60,709 nucleotides of DNA from Pseudomonadota bacterium (GTDB lineage Bacteria; Pseudomonadota; Gammaproteobacteria; Arenicellales; UBA868). Shown one piece after another: positions 29,688 through 37,147 of this stretch. The notes under the pieces are model-generated. The model saw only the letters and a list, made by a program, of their open reading frames with translations, searched no databases and was not told the origin of the DNA. How positions within the stretch are numbered: the stretch's first letter is position 1; each line of letters starts with the position of its first letter. The translations under genes were made by a program, and so were the position numbers. Where the stretch lies: the NCBI GenBank assembly GCA_018672825.1, contig JABHUE010000050.1, positions 1 through 60,709 of the forward strand, given 5' to 3'.

Positions 29688-30788
29688 ATGAGTGCGGATG
29701 TCCAACTCGATAATGTGTGGGTAAAGTTTGGGGATTTCGTAGCGGTTCGTGACGCGAGTCTAACGATTCAGGGGGGCGAGTTTTTTAGTTTTCTTGGTCC
29801 TTCTGGATGTGGCAAGACAACGTTATTGAGGGCGATCTCGGGTTTTCAACACCCGAGCACGGGTCGCATACTAATTGGCGGAAAAGATATGTTTGGGATT
29901 GGTCCGAACCGGCGACCAACTGCCCTTATTTTTCAAAACTTAGCGCTCTTCCCTTTAATGACCGTTTGGCAAAACATCTCTTTTGCGCTCGAAGTCAAAG
30001 GGATGGATAAACGAGCCCGGCGGAAAAAAGCCGACGAACTTCTTGAGCTTGTCGCATTGCCGGGTCAAGGGGACAAGATGGTAACGGAGTTATCCGGCGG
30101 CCAAAAACAGCGAGTCGCCGTTGCGCGGGCACTTTGTGCGGAGCCCGAAGTGCTTCTTCTTGATGAGCCTCTGTCGGCACTCGATCTTAAACTTCGTCAG
30201 CACATGCGTACAGAGCTCCGAGCTATTCAGCAACGAGCGGGCATTACGTTCATTTATATTACTCACGATCAGGGTGAGGCCCTAACGATGTCGGACCGAG
30301 TGGCGGTCATGCGTCAGGGCGTAGTTGATCAAATTGGCGATGGTACGACCGTTTACGATCATCCGGAGACAGCATTCGTCGCCTCTTTTGTTGGGGAAAA
30401 CAATTCTTTTACAGGTACGGTGACGGAGATCACGGATGGCTTGGCCTATGTTCAGACAGAATGCGGCCTCATGCGATCCCGAACGTCTTCGGCGGCGCCT
30501 CTTAGAAAAGGCGATGATGCGGTGGTTTTTGTTCGTCCCGAGTCCATCCATTTTTGTGGAGACGACACGCGCAGGGATGAAAATGGCCTGGTCGCAACGC
30601 TGGCGCATCAAGAGTTTGAGGGGCATTTTTGGCATTTGGCACTCAAGACAGAGTCGGGCCACGACATTCGCATGTCGGTAATGAATGATGGTAGATCGGA
30701 GGTTCATGAGATTGGCGCGTCGGTCTCCGTTGGGTTTTCAACCCAAGGCGCGATAGCTCTTGCGCCTGGCGAACTTGCAGCTGATTAA
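29688..30788 (+). CDS. ABC transporter ATP-binding protein, polyamine (PotA) type
   Basis: Nucleotide-binding subunit that powers the importer at the inner membrane. Walker A is GPSGCGKTT near residue 39, the ABC signature is LSGGQKQRVAVARAL, and Walker B is VLLLDEPLSALD. A C-terminal TOBE-type regulatory domain (from about residue 270, DDAVVFVRPESIHF) matches PotA/MalK-type ATPases. Length of 366 is typical. It follows the binding-protein gene across the terminator-like hairpin and is 17 bases before the first permease gene. Confidence 0.93.
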   Translation: MSADVQLDNVWVKFGDFVAVRDASLTIQGGEFFSFLGPSGCGKTTLLRAISGFQHPSTGRILIGGKDMFGIGPNRRPTALIFQNLALFPLMTVWQNISFALEVKGMDKRARRKKADELLELVALPGQGDKMVTELSGGQKQRVAVARALCAEPEVLLLDEPLSALDLKLRQHMRTELRAIQQRAGITFIYITHDQGEALTMSDRVAVMRQGVVDQIGDGTTVYDHPETAFVASFVGENNSFTGTVTEITDGLAYVQTECGLMRSRTSSAAPLRKGDDAVVFVRPESIHFCGDDTRRDENGLVATLAHQEFEGHFWHLALKTESGHDIRMSVMNDGRSEVHEIGASVSVGFSTQGAIALAPGELAAD

Positions 30789-30805
30789 GCGTTGAGTAAA
30801 TAGTC

Positions 30806-31738
30806 ATGCGGAACTGGCTTCGGACTTTTCTAGCGCGAAACGGAATAGGCCTCTCAGTCTACCTGCTGGGTGCTGTTGCGCTTTGGGTTATCGTGATGAT
30901 CATTCTCCCGCAGTTGTTTATGCTGGATTTTTCGTTCAGAAATAACTGGCAGCAGATAGATCCGTCGCGTATGGGCGGCCCTGATGATGTCTACACGATG
31001 GTCAACTATCATTTTCTTGCGTTTGGCAGTCCTAATAACCCAGACCCATTTAATGTCGTCGATGTCACCGTGTTTTTTCGCACGATTGTTGCAGCGATTT
31101 GTGTAACCCTCTTTGATTTAGCATTGTGCTACCCAATTGCCTACTATCTTGCGCAGGTTGCCCGAGGCGGAAAAGCTCGACTGTTGGTTCTTGCCTTGAT
31201 CATTCCTTTTTGGGTGAACGAATTGCTAAGAGCGTTTGCTTTTCGGATTCTTTTTGGAGAAGAGGGAACGATCAACGCAATTTTGATGGGGATTGGGATC
31301 TTAAGTGACCCGATTGATTTTGTGAGAGAGGATGTCGCCCTATACGCGGGCCTCGGATACGCCTATATCTTGTTGATGATTTTCCCGATCTACAACGTTA
31401 TTGAGAGTCTCGACAAGAATCAAATTGAAGCCGCACGAGATCTGGGATCGTCTTGGTGGCGCATTCATCGCCGAGTCGTGATTCCGTTTGCCAAGCCGGG
31501 AATAACTTCTGGTTGCACGATGGTCTTTATGCTCTCAGCAGGCGCGTTGGCAGCCCCCCAGATTTTGGGTGGCCCCAGCAGTCTCTGGTTTACTCAGATT
31601 ATTTATCAGTGGTTCAACACCGGCAGCAATTGGCCTCGTGGATCGGCTTATGCCATTGTGTTGATGTTGACTTGCGTCCTGCTCGTTTTAATCCTAATGA
31701 AGTTATTTAAAGTGAAAATTGGAGAGATTGGCAGATGA
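30806..31738 (+). CDS. ABC transporter permease, PotB type
   Basis: Inner-membrane permease with six predicted membrane segments, the first at about residues 15-36 (SVYLLGAVALWVIVMIILPQ). The EAA loop that contacts the ATPase is EAARDLGSSWWRIHRRVVIPFAKPG, seen near residues 212-236. A periplasmic loop after the first segment is longer than in MalF-like proteins and fits PotB. The stop overlaps the start of the next permease gene (ATGACG at 31735), so the two subunits are translated together. Confidence 0.92.
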   Translation: MRNWLRTFLARNGIGLSVYLLGAVALWVIVMIILPQLFMLDFSFRNNWQQIDPSRMGGPDDVYTMVNYHFLAFGSPNNPDPFNVVDVTVFFRTIVAAICVTLFDLALCYPIAYYLAQVARGGKARLLVLALIIPFWVNELLRAFAFRILFGEEGTINAILMGIGILSDPIDFVREDVALYAGLGYAYILLMIFPIYNVIESLDKNQIEAARDLGSSWWRIHRRVVIPFAKPGITSGCTMVFMLSAGALAAPQILGGPSSLWFTQIIYQWFNTGSNWPRGSAYAIVLMLTCVLLVLILMKLFKVKIGEIGR

Positions 31739-33012
31739 CGTCCGGGAGTGTAATGAGGATAGCAGTGGGCTTTTATATCCTGCTTTTCTTTTCCTATTTA
31801 TTCGGACCGCTGTTGGTCATGGCGTTTACGGCTTTTAACAGCTCGGAGTTTCCATCAATCTCACCATGGAACTGTTTTACAGATGAGTGGTTTGAGGTTC
31901 TTGTAAAAGATAACCAACTAATGGGCGGGCTCAAGAGCAGTCTGGTTGTCGGATTCGGAGTTGTTTTGTTGGCAGTGCCGATTGGATTAGCTGCTTCTCT
32001 TTTGATTACGCAACTTAGAAGTCGAGCACGATCAGTGGTCTATACCATTGCGATATCGCCTATTCTTGTGCCTGGCGTTGTGCTGGGAATATCCACACTC
32101 GTTTTTTGGGAGCGGGTGGATCGAGTCGTACTTGGCGCTCAGGATGGGTTTTTTTACGATGGTTACTTTATGACGATTATTGGCCAGTCGACATTCATAG
32201 CCGCTTATTCAATGCTCGTTTTTTTGGCGAGATTACAGCGGTTTGACCCAGGTCTTGAAGAAGCTGCGCTTGATCTAGGGGCGACTCAAACTCAGGTCTT
32301 CCGCAAGATTTTATTACCTTTTCTGAAGCCGGCCATCGGCTCTGCTGCGGTCCTCGCTTTTCTTGCATCATTTGAGAATTACAACACCACGGTCTTTACG
32401 ATTGTCTCCGAGAGTACATTAACCACGGTGCTTGCGAGTAAAGTGCGATATGGGATAAATCCGTCAATCAGTTCACTGGCTGTGATTATTATTGCGCTCA
32501 CATTAATTGCGGCGGTTGTGCATGAATTTCTCAAACGCAAAGAAGAGCGTCAAGCAACCGCCGAGGCGTTGATTACCAATCCAGCGGTTATAAAAGCGAG
32601 CCGAAGCAGAAGACCGTGGGGACTGCCCATTGGCGCGTTAACCGCAGTTTTGTTTGTTGGCGTATTGGGCAGTCTCTGGATGGGTCGAAATTATGACGTC
32701 GATGAGTGTAAAGTGAGAGTTACTGAGGAAAATCGGGTCAAATTCGAGGCGCTCAAGCAACAACGACTGGCTGAAGCAAAAGCTAAGCAATTGAGTTCGT
32801 CACAGGGCCAGGACAGCGCAGTTGATTCAAAGCAATCCAGCGGGCAATATCAAAATATATTTGCGCCTAGTAATCTGGGGCAGCAGATAGAATCAGATTC
32901 AGGCGCGGAGCCCCAGTCTGAGACAGAAGCTAAAGATGCTAAACAGTATCAAAATATTTTTGCACCGACTAATCTAGGGCAACAGGTCGAATCACCCTCA
33001 GACAGTGACTGA
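31735..33012 (+). CDS. ABC transporter permease, PotC type, with an unusual C-terminal extension
   Basis: Second permease of the importer. Residues 1 to about 265 form the usual six-segment PotC body with EAA loop EEAALDLGATQTQVFRKILL. PotC proteins normally end there. This one continues for about 160 residues: a basic linker, an extra hydrophobic segment (about 299-320, LPIGALTAVLFVGVLGSLWMG), a charged helix (EENRVKFEALKQQRLAEAK) and a serine/glutamine-rich tail with two copies of a 17-residue motif. If the permease body has normal topology the extra segment would place the tail in the periplasm. No frameshift is needed; the extension is one open frame. Confidence 0.9.
   Translation: MTSGSVMRIAVGFYILLFFSYLFGPLLVMAFTAFNSSEFPSISPWNCFTDEWFEVLVKDNQLMGGLKSSLVVGFGVVLLAVPIGLAASLLITQLRSRARSVVYTIAISPILVPGVVLGISTLVFWERVDRVVLGAQDGFFYDGYFMTIIGQSTFIAAYSMLVFLARLQRFDPGLEEAALDLGATQTQVFRKILLPFLKPAIGSAAVLAFLASFENYNTTVFTIVSESTLTTVLASKVRYGINPSISSLAVIIIALTLIAAVVHEFLKRKEERQATAEALITNPAVIKASRSRRPWGLPIGALTAVLFVGVLGSLWMGRNYDVDECKVRVTEENRVKFEALKQQRLAEAKAKQLSSSQGQDSAVDSKQSSGQYQNIFAPSNLGQQIESDSGAEPQSETEAKDAKQYQNIFAPTNLGQQVESPSDSD
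32845..32994 (+). repeat. Duplicated 17-residue motif in the permease C-terminal tail
   Basis: Residues 371-387 (bases 32845-32895) and 404-420 (32944-32994) read QYQNIFAPxNLGQQxES with S/T and I/V at the variable positions. Fifteen of 17 residues agree, but six of those 15 are encoded by different synonymous codons. This suggests an old duplication kept by selection on protein sequence. Confidence 0.8.
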
Positions 33013-33050
33013 GCGCTTTATTCGAGACGCTGAGAAGCCAAAATAATCGA

Positions 33051-34100
33051 ATGATTAAAACGACTTGTATTGGCGCCTATCCCAAACCTGATTTTGTGGA
33101 TCTTCCAGATTGGTTCAACGGAGTGGACGGAACCGATACCTCTCATCCGACTCGGGAGTGGGCGCAGGCGATGGCCACAATGGGCGCTAATGCGGATGAC
33201 GTAGTTCAGAGAGGGGTTGCACAGGTACTGGCCGATCAAGAATCAGCGAAAATCGATATTCCGACTGATGGCGAAGTGCCTCGAGAAAATTATATTCATT
33301 ATCACTGTCGACATCTTGACGGTATTGATTTCTCGAATCTGACGGAAAAATCTTTGCGTAATGGCGCATATAGCGCTCAACTGCCTACAATTGTAAGCGC
33401 AGTTAAATCGATCAATCATTTTCTTGTTCGTGACTGGCAGCGGGCACAAAAACTAACGGAGCGACCGGTAAAGATCACCATGCCGGGCCCCATGACTATT
33501 GGCGATACAACCGTTGATGCGTTTTATGGTGATCCACAAAAAAGAGGCGCTGACCTTGCGGATGCGCTCAATAAGGAAGTGATCGCGCTTGCAAACGAAG
33601 GCTGTCAGCATATTCAGATTGACGAGCCTTTGTTTGCTCGAAATCCTGCTGATGCGTTAGATTTTGGCTTTGAAAATCTTGAAAGAGCTTTTTATAAGGC
33701 GCCCAGAACAGTGACTCGAACGGTGCATATGTGTTGCGGTTATCCAGACCGACTGGATAGCGTAGAGTATCCGAAAGCGGATCCTGAAAGCTATGCGCTG
33801 CTTGCAGGCTCAATAGAGGATTCGTGTATTGATGCGGTTTCACTGGAAGATGCGCACCGACAGAATGACTTATCTCTGCTGAATTCTTTTAATCAGACGA
33901 CCGTTATTCTTGGTGTGATAGCAATTGCTAGCAGCAAAATAGAGACTGTTGACGAAATTGAGGAGCGGCTTCGCCTGGTACTCAATCATATTGATTCTGA
34001 CCGTCTAATCGCGGCGCCCGATTGCGGTTTAGGACTCTTGGGTCGATCTTTAGCGCTCCAGAAACTTTCCAACCTAGGTCAGGCGGCTAAAAGAATTTAG
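33051..34100 (+). CDS. Cobalamin-independent methionine synthase (MetE) C-terminal-domain-like protein
   Basis: Zinc-dependent methyl- or alkyl-transfer barrel that activates a thiol. Only the catalytic half of MetE is present, 349 residues. The zinc ligands of the family are all visible: His226 and Cys228 (VHMCCGYPD), Glu266 (VSLEDAHR) and Cys325 (APDCGLGLL). Relatives include short core-MetE enzymes and epoxyalkane:coenzyme M transferase. The gene starts 38 bases after the ABC permease and seems to be in the same operon, so its thiol substrate may be connected with the imported compound. Methionine synthesis from homocysteine is the default alternative. Confidence 0.85.
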   Translation: MIKTTCIGAYPKPDFVDLPDWFNGVDGTDTSHPTREWAQAMATMGANADDVVQRGVAQVLADQESAKIDIPTDGEVPRENYIHYHCRHLDGIDFSNLTEKSLRNGAYSAQLPTIVSAVKSINHFLVRDWQRAQKLTERPVKITMPGPMTIGDTTVDAFYGDPQKRGADLADALNKEVIALANEGCQHIQIDEPLFARNPADALDFGFENLERAFYKAPRTVTRTVHMCCGYPDRLDSVEYPKADPESYALLAGSIEDSCIDAVSLEDAHRQNDLSLLNSFNQTTVILGVIAIASSKIETVDEIEERLRLVLNHIDSDRLIAAPDCGLGLLGRSLALQKLSNLGQAAKRI

Positions 34101-34113
34101 CCGGTATCGGGTT

Positions 34114-35754
34114 TTGGAATATTCTTTTATTAATCGTTTTTTAAAAGGTCGGGCGCGTGTGCCCGCATTCTTTTTCAACATAATCGTAGGGCTTATCGTT
34201 GGTACGTGTTTAGTCTCCTGCTCACAAGATGTGTCAGAGAACCCTGCGGGTTCAAGCTTTGATGATCAGTTAAACATTAAAGACGAGTCTCGTCAGGTCA
34301 ATGGGGTTGCGCTAGATTTGGAATGGCGCGTAGACGTCATTCAGGCCGCAAGCGCTGGGCAGGTGCCAAAAACTAGTGAAAATCCCGCCTCATCAGAATC
34401 AGACCAACTATTGGTCCGGGCCCAACAAGCTTTATTTGGGGACCTGAACGAGATTCGCGAACGCCGCCTTCTCAGAGTTTTGGTAGCGTTCGGTCGAACT
34501 AACTTTTTCTTTGATAAAGGAATGCCACGCGGATTTGAGTATGACCTGCTCATGGAATATGAAAAAGAGTTGAATAAAGGAATTTCTTCGCCAGAGAAGA
34601 AAACCAAATTGGTTTTTATTCCTGTGCCGTTTGATCAGATTTTCCCTCGTCTATTAGCAGGTGAGGGTGATATTGCAGCTGCCGGATTGACAGTCACTGA
34701 CGAGCGCTTGGCTAAGGTTAGATTCAGTGACCCTTACATAAAGAATGTCAAAGAGATCCTGGTCGCCAGTAATCAAGTTAATGAAATTTTGAGTCTCGAT
34801 GATCTGGCTGGCAAGACCGTTGGTGTGCGAAAGGGTTCAAGCTATGTGGATCATTTAAACGCGCTCAATGATCAGATGATCGAGGCAGGAAGATCTGGGA
34901 TAGAGATTCTTGAGGCGGATGAGCGTCTGTCAACTGAGGATATTCTTGAGATGGTTGATTCAGGATCGATCAAGTACACGGTCGCAGATAATCACATTGC
35001 GTCAATTTGGGGTGAGTTGCTTAAAAATATTAGGATTTATCCAAATATTGCCGTTAACTCGGGTGGGCAAATTGCGTGGGCCGTGCGACCCGCAACACCA
35101 AAACTTCTGGAAAGTCTAAATCGGTTTGTAAGGGAGAATAAGAAAGGATCGTTGCTGGGCAATATTTTATTTACCCGCTACTACAAGAAAAACAGATGGA
35201 TTACAAATCCGGTGTCGAAAGAGGATCGGGCGCGTCTGACAGAAATGCGAAGATTGTTTGAAAAGTATGGTGCGGCTTACGAGATTGATTGGTTGAAGCT
35301 CGTGGCTCAGGGTTATCAAGAGTCGCGCCTTGATCAGTCGATGAGAAGTAGCGCAGGCGCCATCGGTGTCATGCAGTTACTTCAGAGTACGGCCTCCGAC
35401 AAAAGCGTTGGAATCGATGATGTGACGACGCTGGACAATAATATTCATGCTGGCGCTAAGTACATGGCACACCTGCTGAGTCGCTATGTCAATGATCCAG
35501 GCCTTGATCCGGCGGTCCGGATGGATCTGGCTTGGGCGTCTTATAATGCGGGTCCAAGCAAGATTCGGAGACTTCGCGCACTGGCAGGGGATCGCGGCCT
35601 CGACCCTAATAAGTGGTTTGCTAATGTTGAGGTTATTGCCGCGGAGAAAATAGGGCGAGAGACGGTCGATTATGTCCGAAATATAAATAAGTACTATCTT
35701 GCATACAAAATGTACTTTGATGAACTTCAGGCCTCTTCGGCGACGACACATTAG
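34114..35754 (+). CDS. Membrane-bound lytic murein transglycosylase, MltF-like lipoprotein
   Basis: Cleaves peptidoglycan glycan strands at the outer membrane. The lipobox is LVSC with Cys36 counting from the TTG start. A family-3 solute-binding-like domain (about residues 115-355, LRVLVAFGRTNFFF onward) precedes an SLT domain from about 385 with catalytic Glu403 in GYQESRLD, then GAIGVMQLL and ASYNAGPSKI. This two-domain order is that of MltF. The TTG at 34114 gives a basic n-region; a GTG at 34159 has a better ribosome-binding site (AAAAGG) but a poor signal start. Similar proteins of aquatic bacteria lack a settled name, so I give no symbol. Confidence 0.9.
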   Translation: MEYSFINRFLKGRARVPAFFFNIIVGLIVGTCLVSCSQDVSENPAGSSFDDQLNIKDESRQVNGVALDLEWRVDVIQAASAGQVPKTSENPASSESDQLLVRAQQALFGDLNEIRERRLLRVLVAFGRTNFFFDKGMPRGFEYDLLMEYEKELNKGISSPEKKTKLVFIPVPFDQIFPRLLAGEGDIAAAGLTVTDERLAKVRFSDPYIKNVKEILVASNQVNEILSLDDLAGKTVGVRKGSSYVDHLNALNDQMIEAGRSGIEILEADERLSTEDILEMVDSGSIKYTVADNHIASIWGELLKNIRIYPNIAVNSGGQIAWAVRPATPKLLESLNRFVRENKKGSLLGNILFTRYYKKNRWITNPVSKEDRARLTEMRRLFEKYGAAYEIDWLKLVAQGYQESRLDQSMRSSAGAIGVMQLLQSTASDKSVGIDDVTTLDNNIHAGAKYMAHLLSRYVNDPGLDPAVRMDLAWASYNAGPSKIRRLRALAGDRGLDPNKWFANVEVIAAEKIGRETVDYVRNINKYYLAYKMYFDELQASSATTH

Positions 35755-36779
35755 TCGTTCGGATTTTCCCTCGCCCAGTCAGCCTCTGTTGGGGTGAAGT
35801 AATCATTAATGTTGGCTTCCGTGTTGTAGCCAAATACGCCTTCGAGTTTAACCAAGATTCTGAATGTGAGATCATGGTCATAATCCGAAGGAAAGTGGAT
35901 CGCAGGTTCAACTTCCCAGAACAGCCAGTCCCGATCTGTTTTGCGCCGGTATCGGGTTTTGAATACCGCATCGAAAACCTCGAATTCAGGCTTTTGTCTG
36001 AAATAAAACTCTAGATCATAGGCCAGCGCTGCTGGCTTTTTATGATCTAAGCGTTGATAGAGGCTAAAAAACTGGTCGTAGCACCATCCGCCGTCGCATT
36101 CATCGGGGTTATTTTCGTACCAGCGAAGAACTGAAATGGGTCGAAAGAATAGGTTTTTGCCGATGACGCGGTCGAATTGTGCCTCTCCTCGGTATTCAAA
36201 CCTGCTCTTAGTAAAGTAGTAAAAAGAATTCGTCAGGCGCGGCACCCAAGCGCTTGCGGTGTCAAATATTTTGGTGTGGCGGGCTCTGCCATAAAGCTGA
36301 TACTGACTATCTCTTCGTCTAATGCCGAGGTCAAAACGAACTGTCTTTAGCGCCGTATCCCGCCTGCTTCTGAATTGAAGGCTGACGTTCTGTTGATCCT
36401 GAGTGTCAGGCCCTTGGCTTTGCTCGTTTTCATCATCGCCAATAACCAGAGATATTCTGTTTTCAGTGTTGGGTAGTGATAGTCTTGCCCTGACGCGCAA
36501 TCGAATTTTCGATCCTTCGTTTTCATCATACTGTCCCTGAATCCAGCCGCGGATACGCGTTTTCTGTGCATCTTCATCCGCCTGTGAATTAGAAAAGAAG
36601 CCGTCGATTTTATTTGCAGTGCCGAGAACCCACTCAGACCAGTCCTCATGAATTTCTTCTATTCTGTCTGGCGTTGGATTTGCATCATCTGCCGCAGCGA
36701 TTGAAGCTATGGCGCTGAGGAAGCCAATCAAGATCAGTTTGATAATGCCTTGAATGTTCAATTTTTGAGCGAGAATCAT
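35751..36779 (-). CDS. Exported protein of unknown function, probable beta-rich envelope protein
   Basis: A 342-residue protein with a signal peptide (hydrophobic GIIKLILIGFLSAIASIAAA). Mature sequence alternates polar and aromatic residues in many short strands (KIRLRVRARLSLP, VSLQFRSRR, SRFEYRGEAQFDRV, LAYDLEFYFR), as in outer-membrane barrels, though no terminal aromatic signature is present. The ATG at 36779 overlaps the stop of the preceding gene as TAATG and is preferred over an in-frame ATG at 36800. It is the last gene of a three-gene run starting with the MscS homologue. I do not recognise the family. Confidence 0.7.
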   Translation of the reverse strand: MILAQKLNIQGIIKLILIGFLSAIASIAAADDANPTPDRIEEIHEDWSEWVLGTANKIDGFFSNSQADEDAQKTRIRGWIQGQYDENEGSKIRLRVRARLSLPNTENRISLVIGDDENEQSQGPDTQDQQNVSLQFRSRRDTALKTVRFDLGIRRRDSQYQLYGRARHTKIFDTASAWVPRLTNSFYYFTKSRFEYRGEAQFDRVIGKNLFFRPISVLRWYENNPDECDGGWCYDQFFSLYQRLDHKKPAALAYDLEFYFRQKPEFEVFDAVFKTRYRRKTDRDWLFWEVEPAIHFPSDYDHDLTFRILVKLEGVFGYNTEANINDYFTPTEADWARENPND

Positions 36780-37147
36780 TACTGCGCGTCCATTAGCCAA
36801 TTACCGTCGACGTTACAAAAGCCGTAGTTTGTTACAACCCGTTGACTCTGCTGGATCGTGTCGATTTCAAGACCCCGACAATCAAGATCGTTCTTTTTAT
36901 AGTCACTAGTGACTATAAGGGTGCTGGTGGTATCTCCTGATTCGCTAATCCAAGTGCTGCTTTCTGTTGAGACATCGTCATCTAGCTTTTCTGAAATAGC
37001 CTCCAGCAACGAATCAAGGTCGCTGGCGGCTAACTCAGCAATAATCGAATTTCTGAGGAAGAGTGCGTTTTGTGCGTATCCGATTGAAGTTAGCGTCATG
37101 AGAAGAGATAAAACGATCAGTAAGTTTATTTTTCTGGTTTGAGTCAT
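36779..37147 (-). CDS. Small exported protein with a 17-kDa-antigen-like C-terminus
   Basis: A 122-residue protein with signal peptide (INLLIVLSLLMTLTSIGYAQ). Its end, LDCRGLEIDTIQQSQ to GFCNVDGNWLMDAQ, has the layout C-R-x-strand-C-x-x-x-DGxW seen at the C-terminus of RT0821/17-kDa common-antigen surface proteins; the two cysteines may pair. Both ends overlap neighbouring genes: its ATG overlaps the mscS stop and its stop overlaps the next ATG, so all three are translationally coupled. Function unknown. Confidence 0.65.
   Translation of the reverse strand: MTQTRKINLLIVLSLLMTLTSIGYAQNALFLRNSIIAELAASDLDSLLEAISEKLDDDVSTESSTWISESGDTTSTLIVTSDYKKNDLDCRGLEIDTIQQSQRVVTNYGFCNVDGNWLMDAQ

Noticed and set aside
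22007-34100. Canonical taurine helpers (TauABC, TauKLM, sulfite exporter TauE/SafE, sulfite dehydrogenase, Pta)
   Set aside because: Looked for because of xsc; none is encoded in the window, so the pathway is incomplete here and probably finished elsewhere in the genome.
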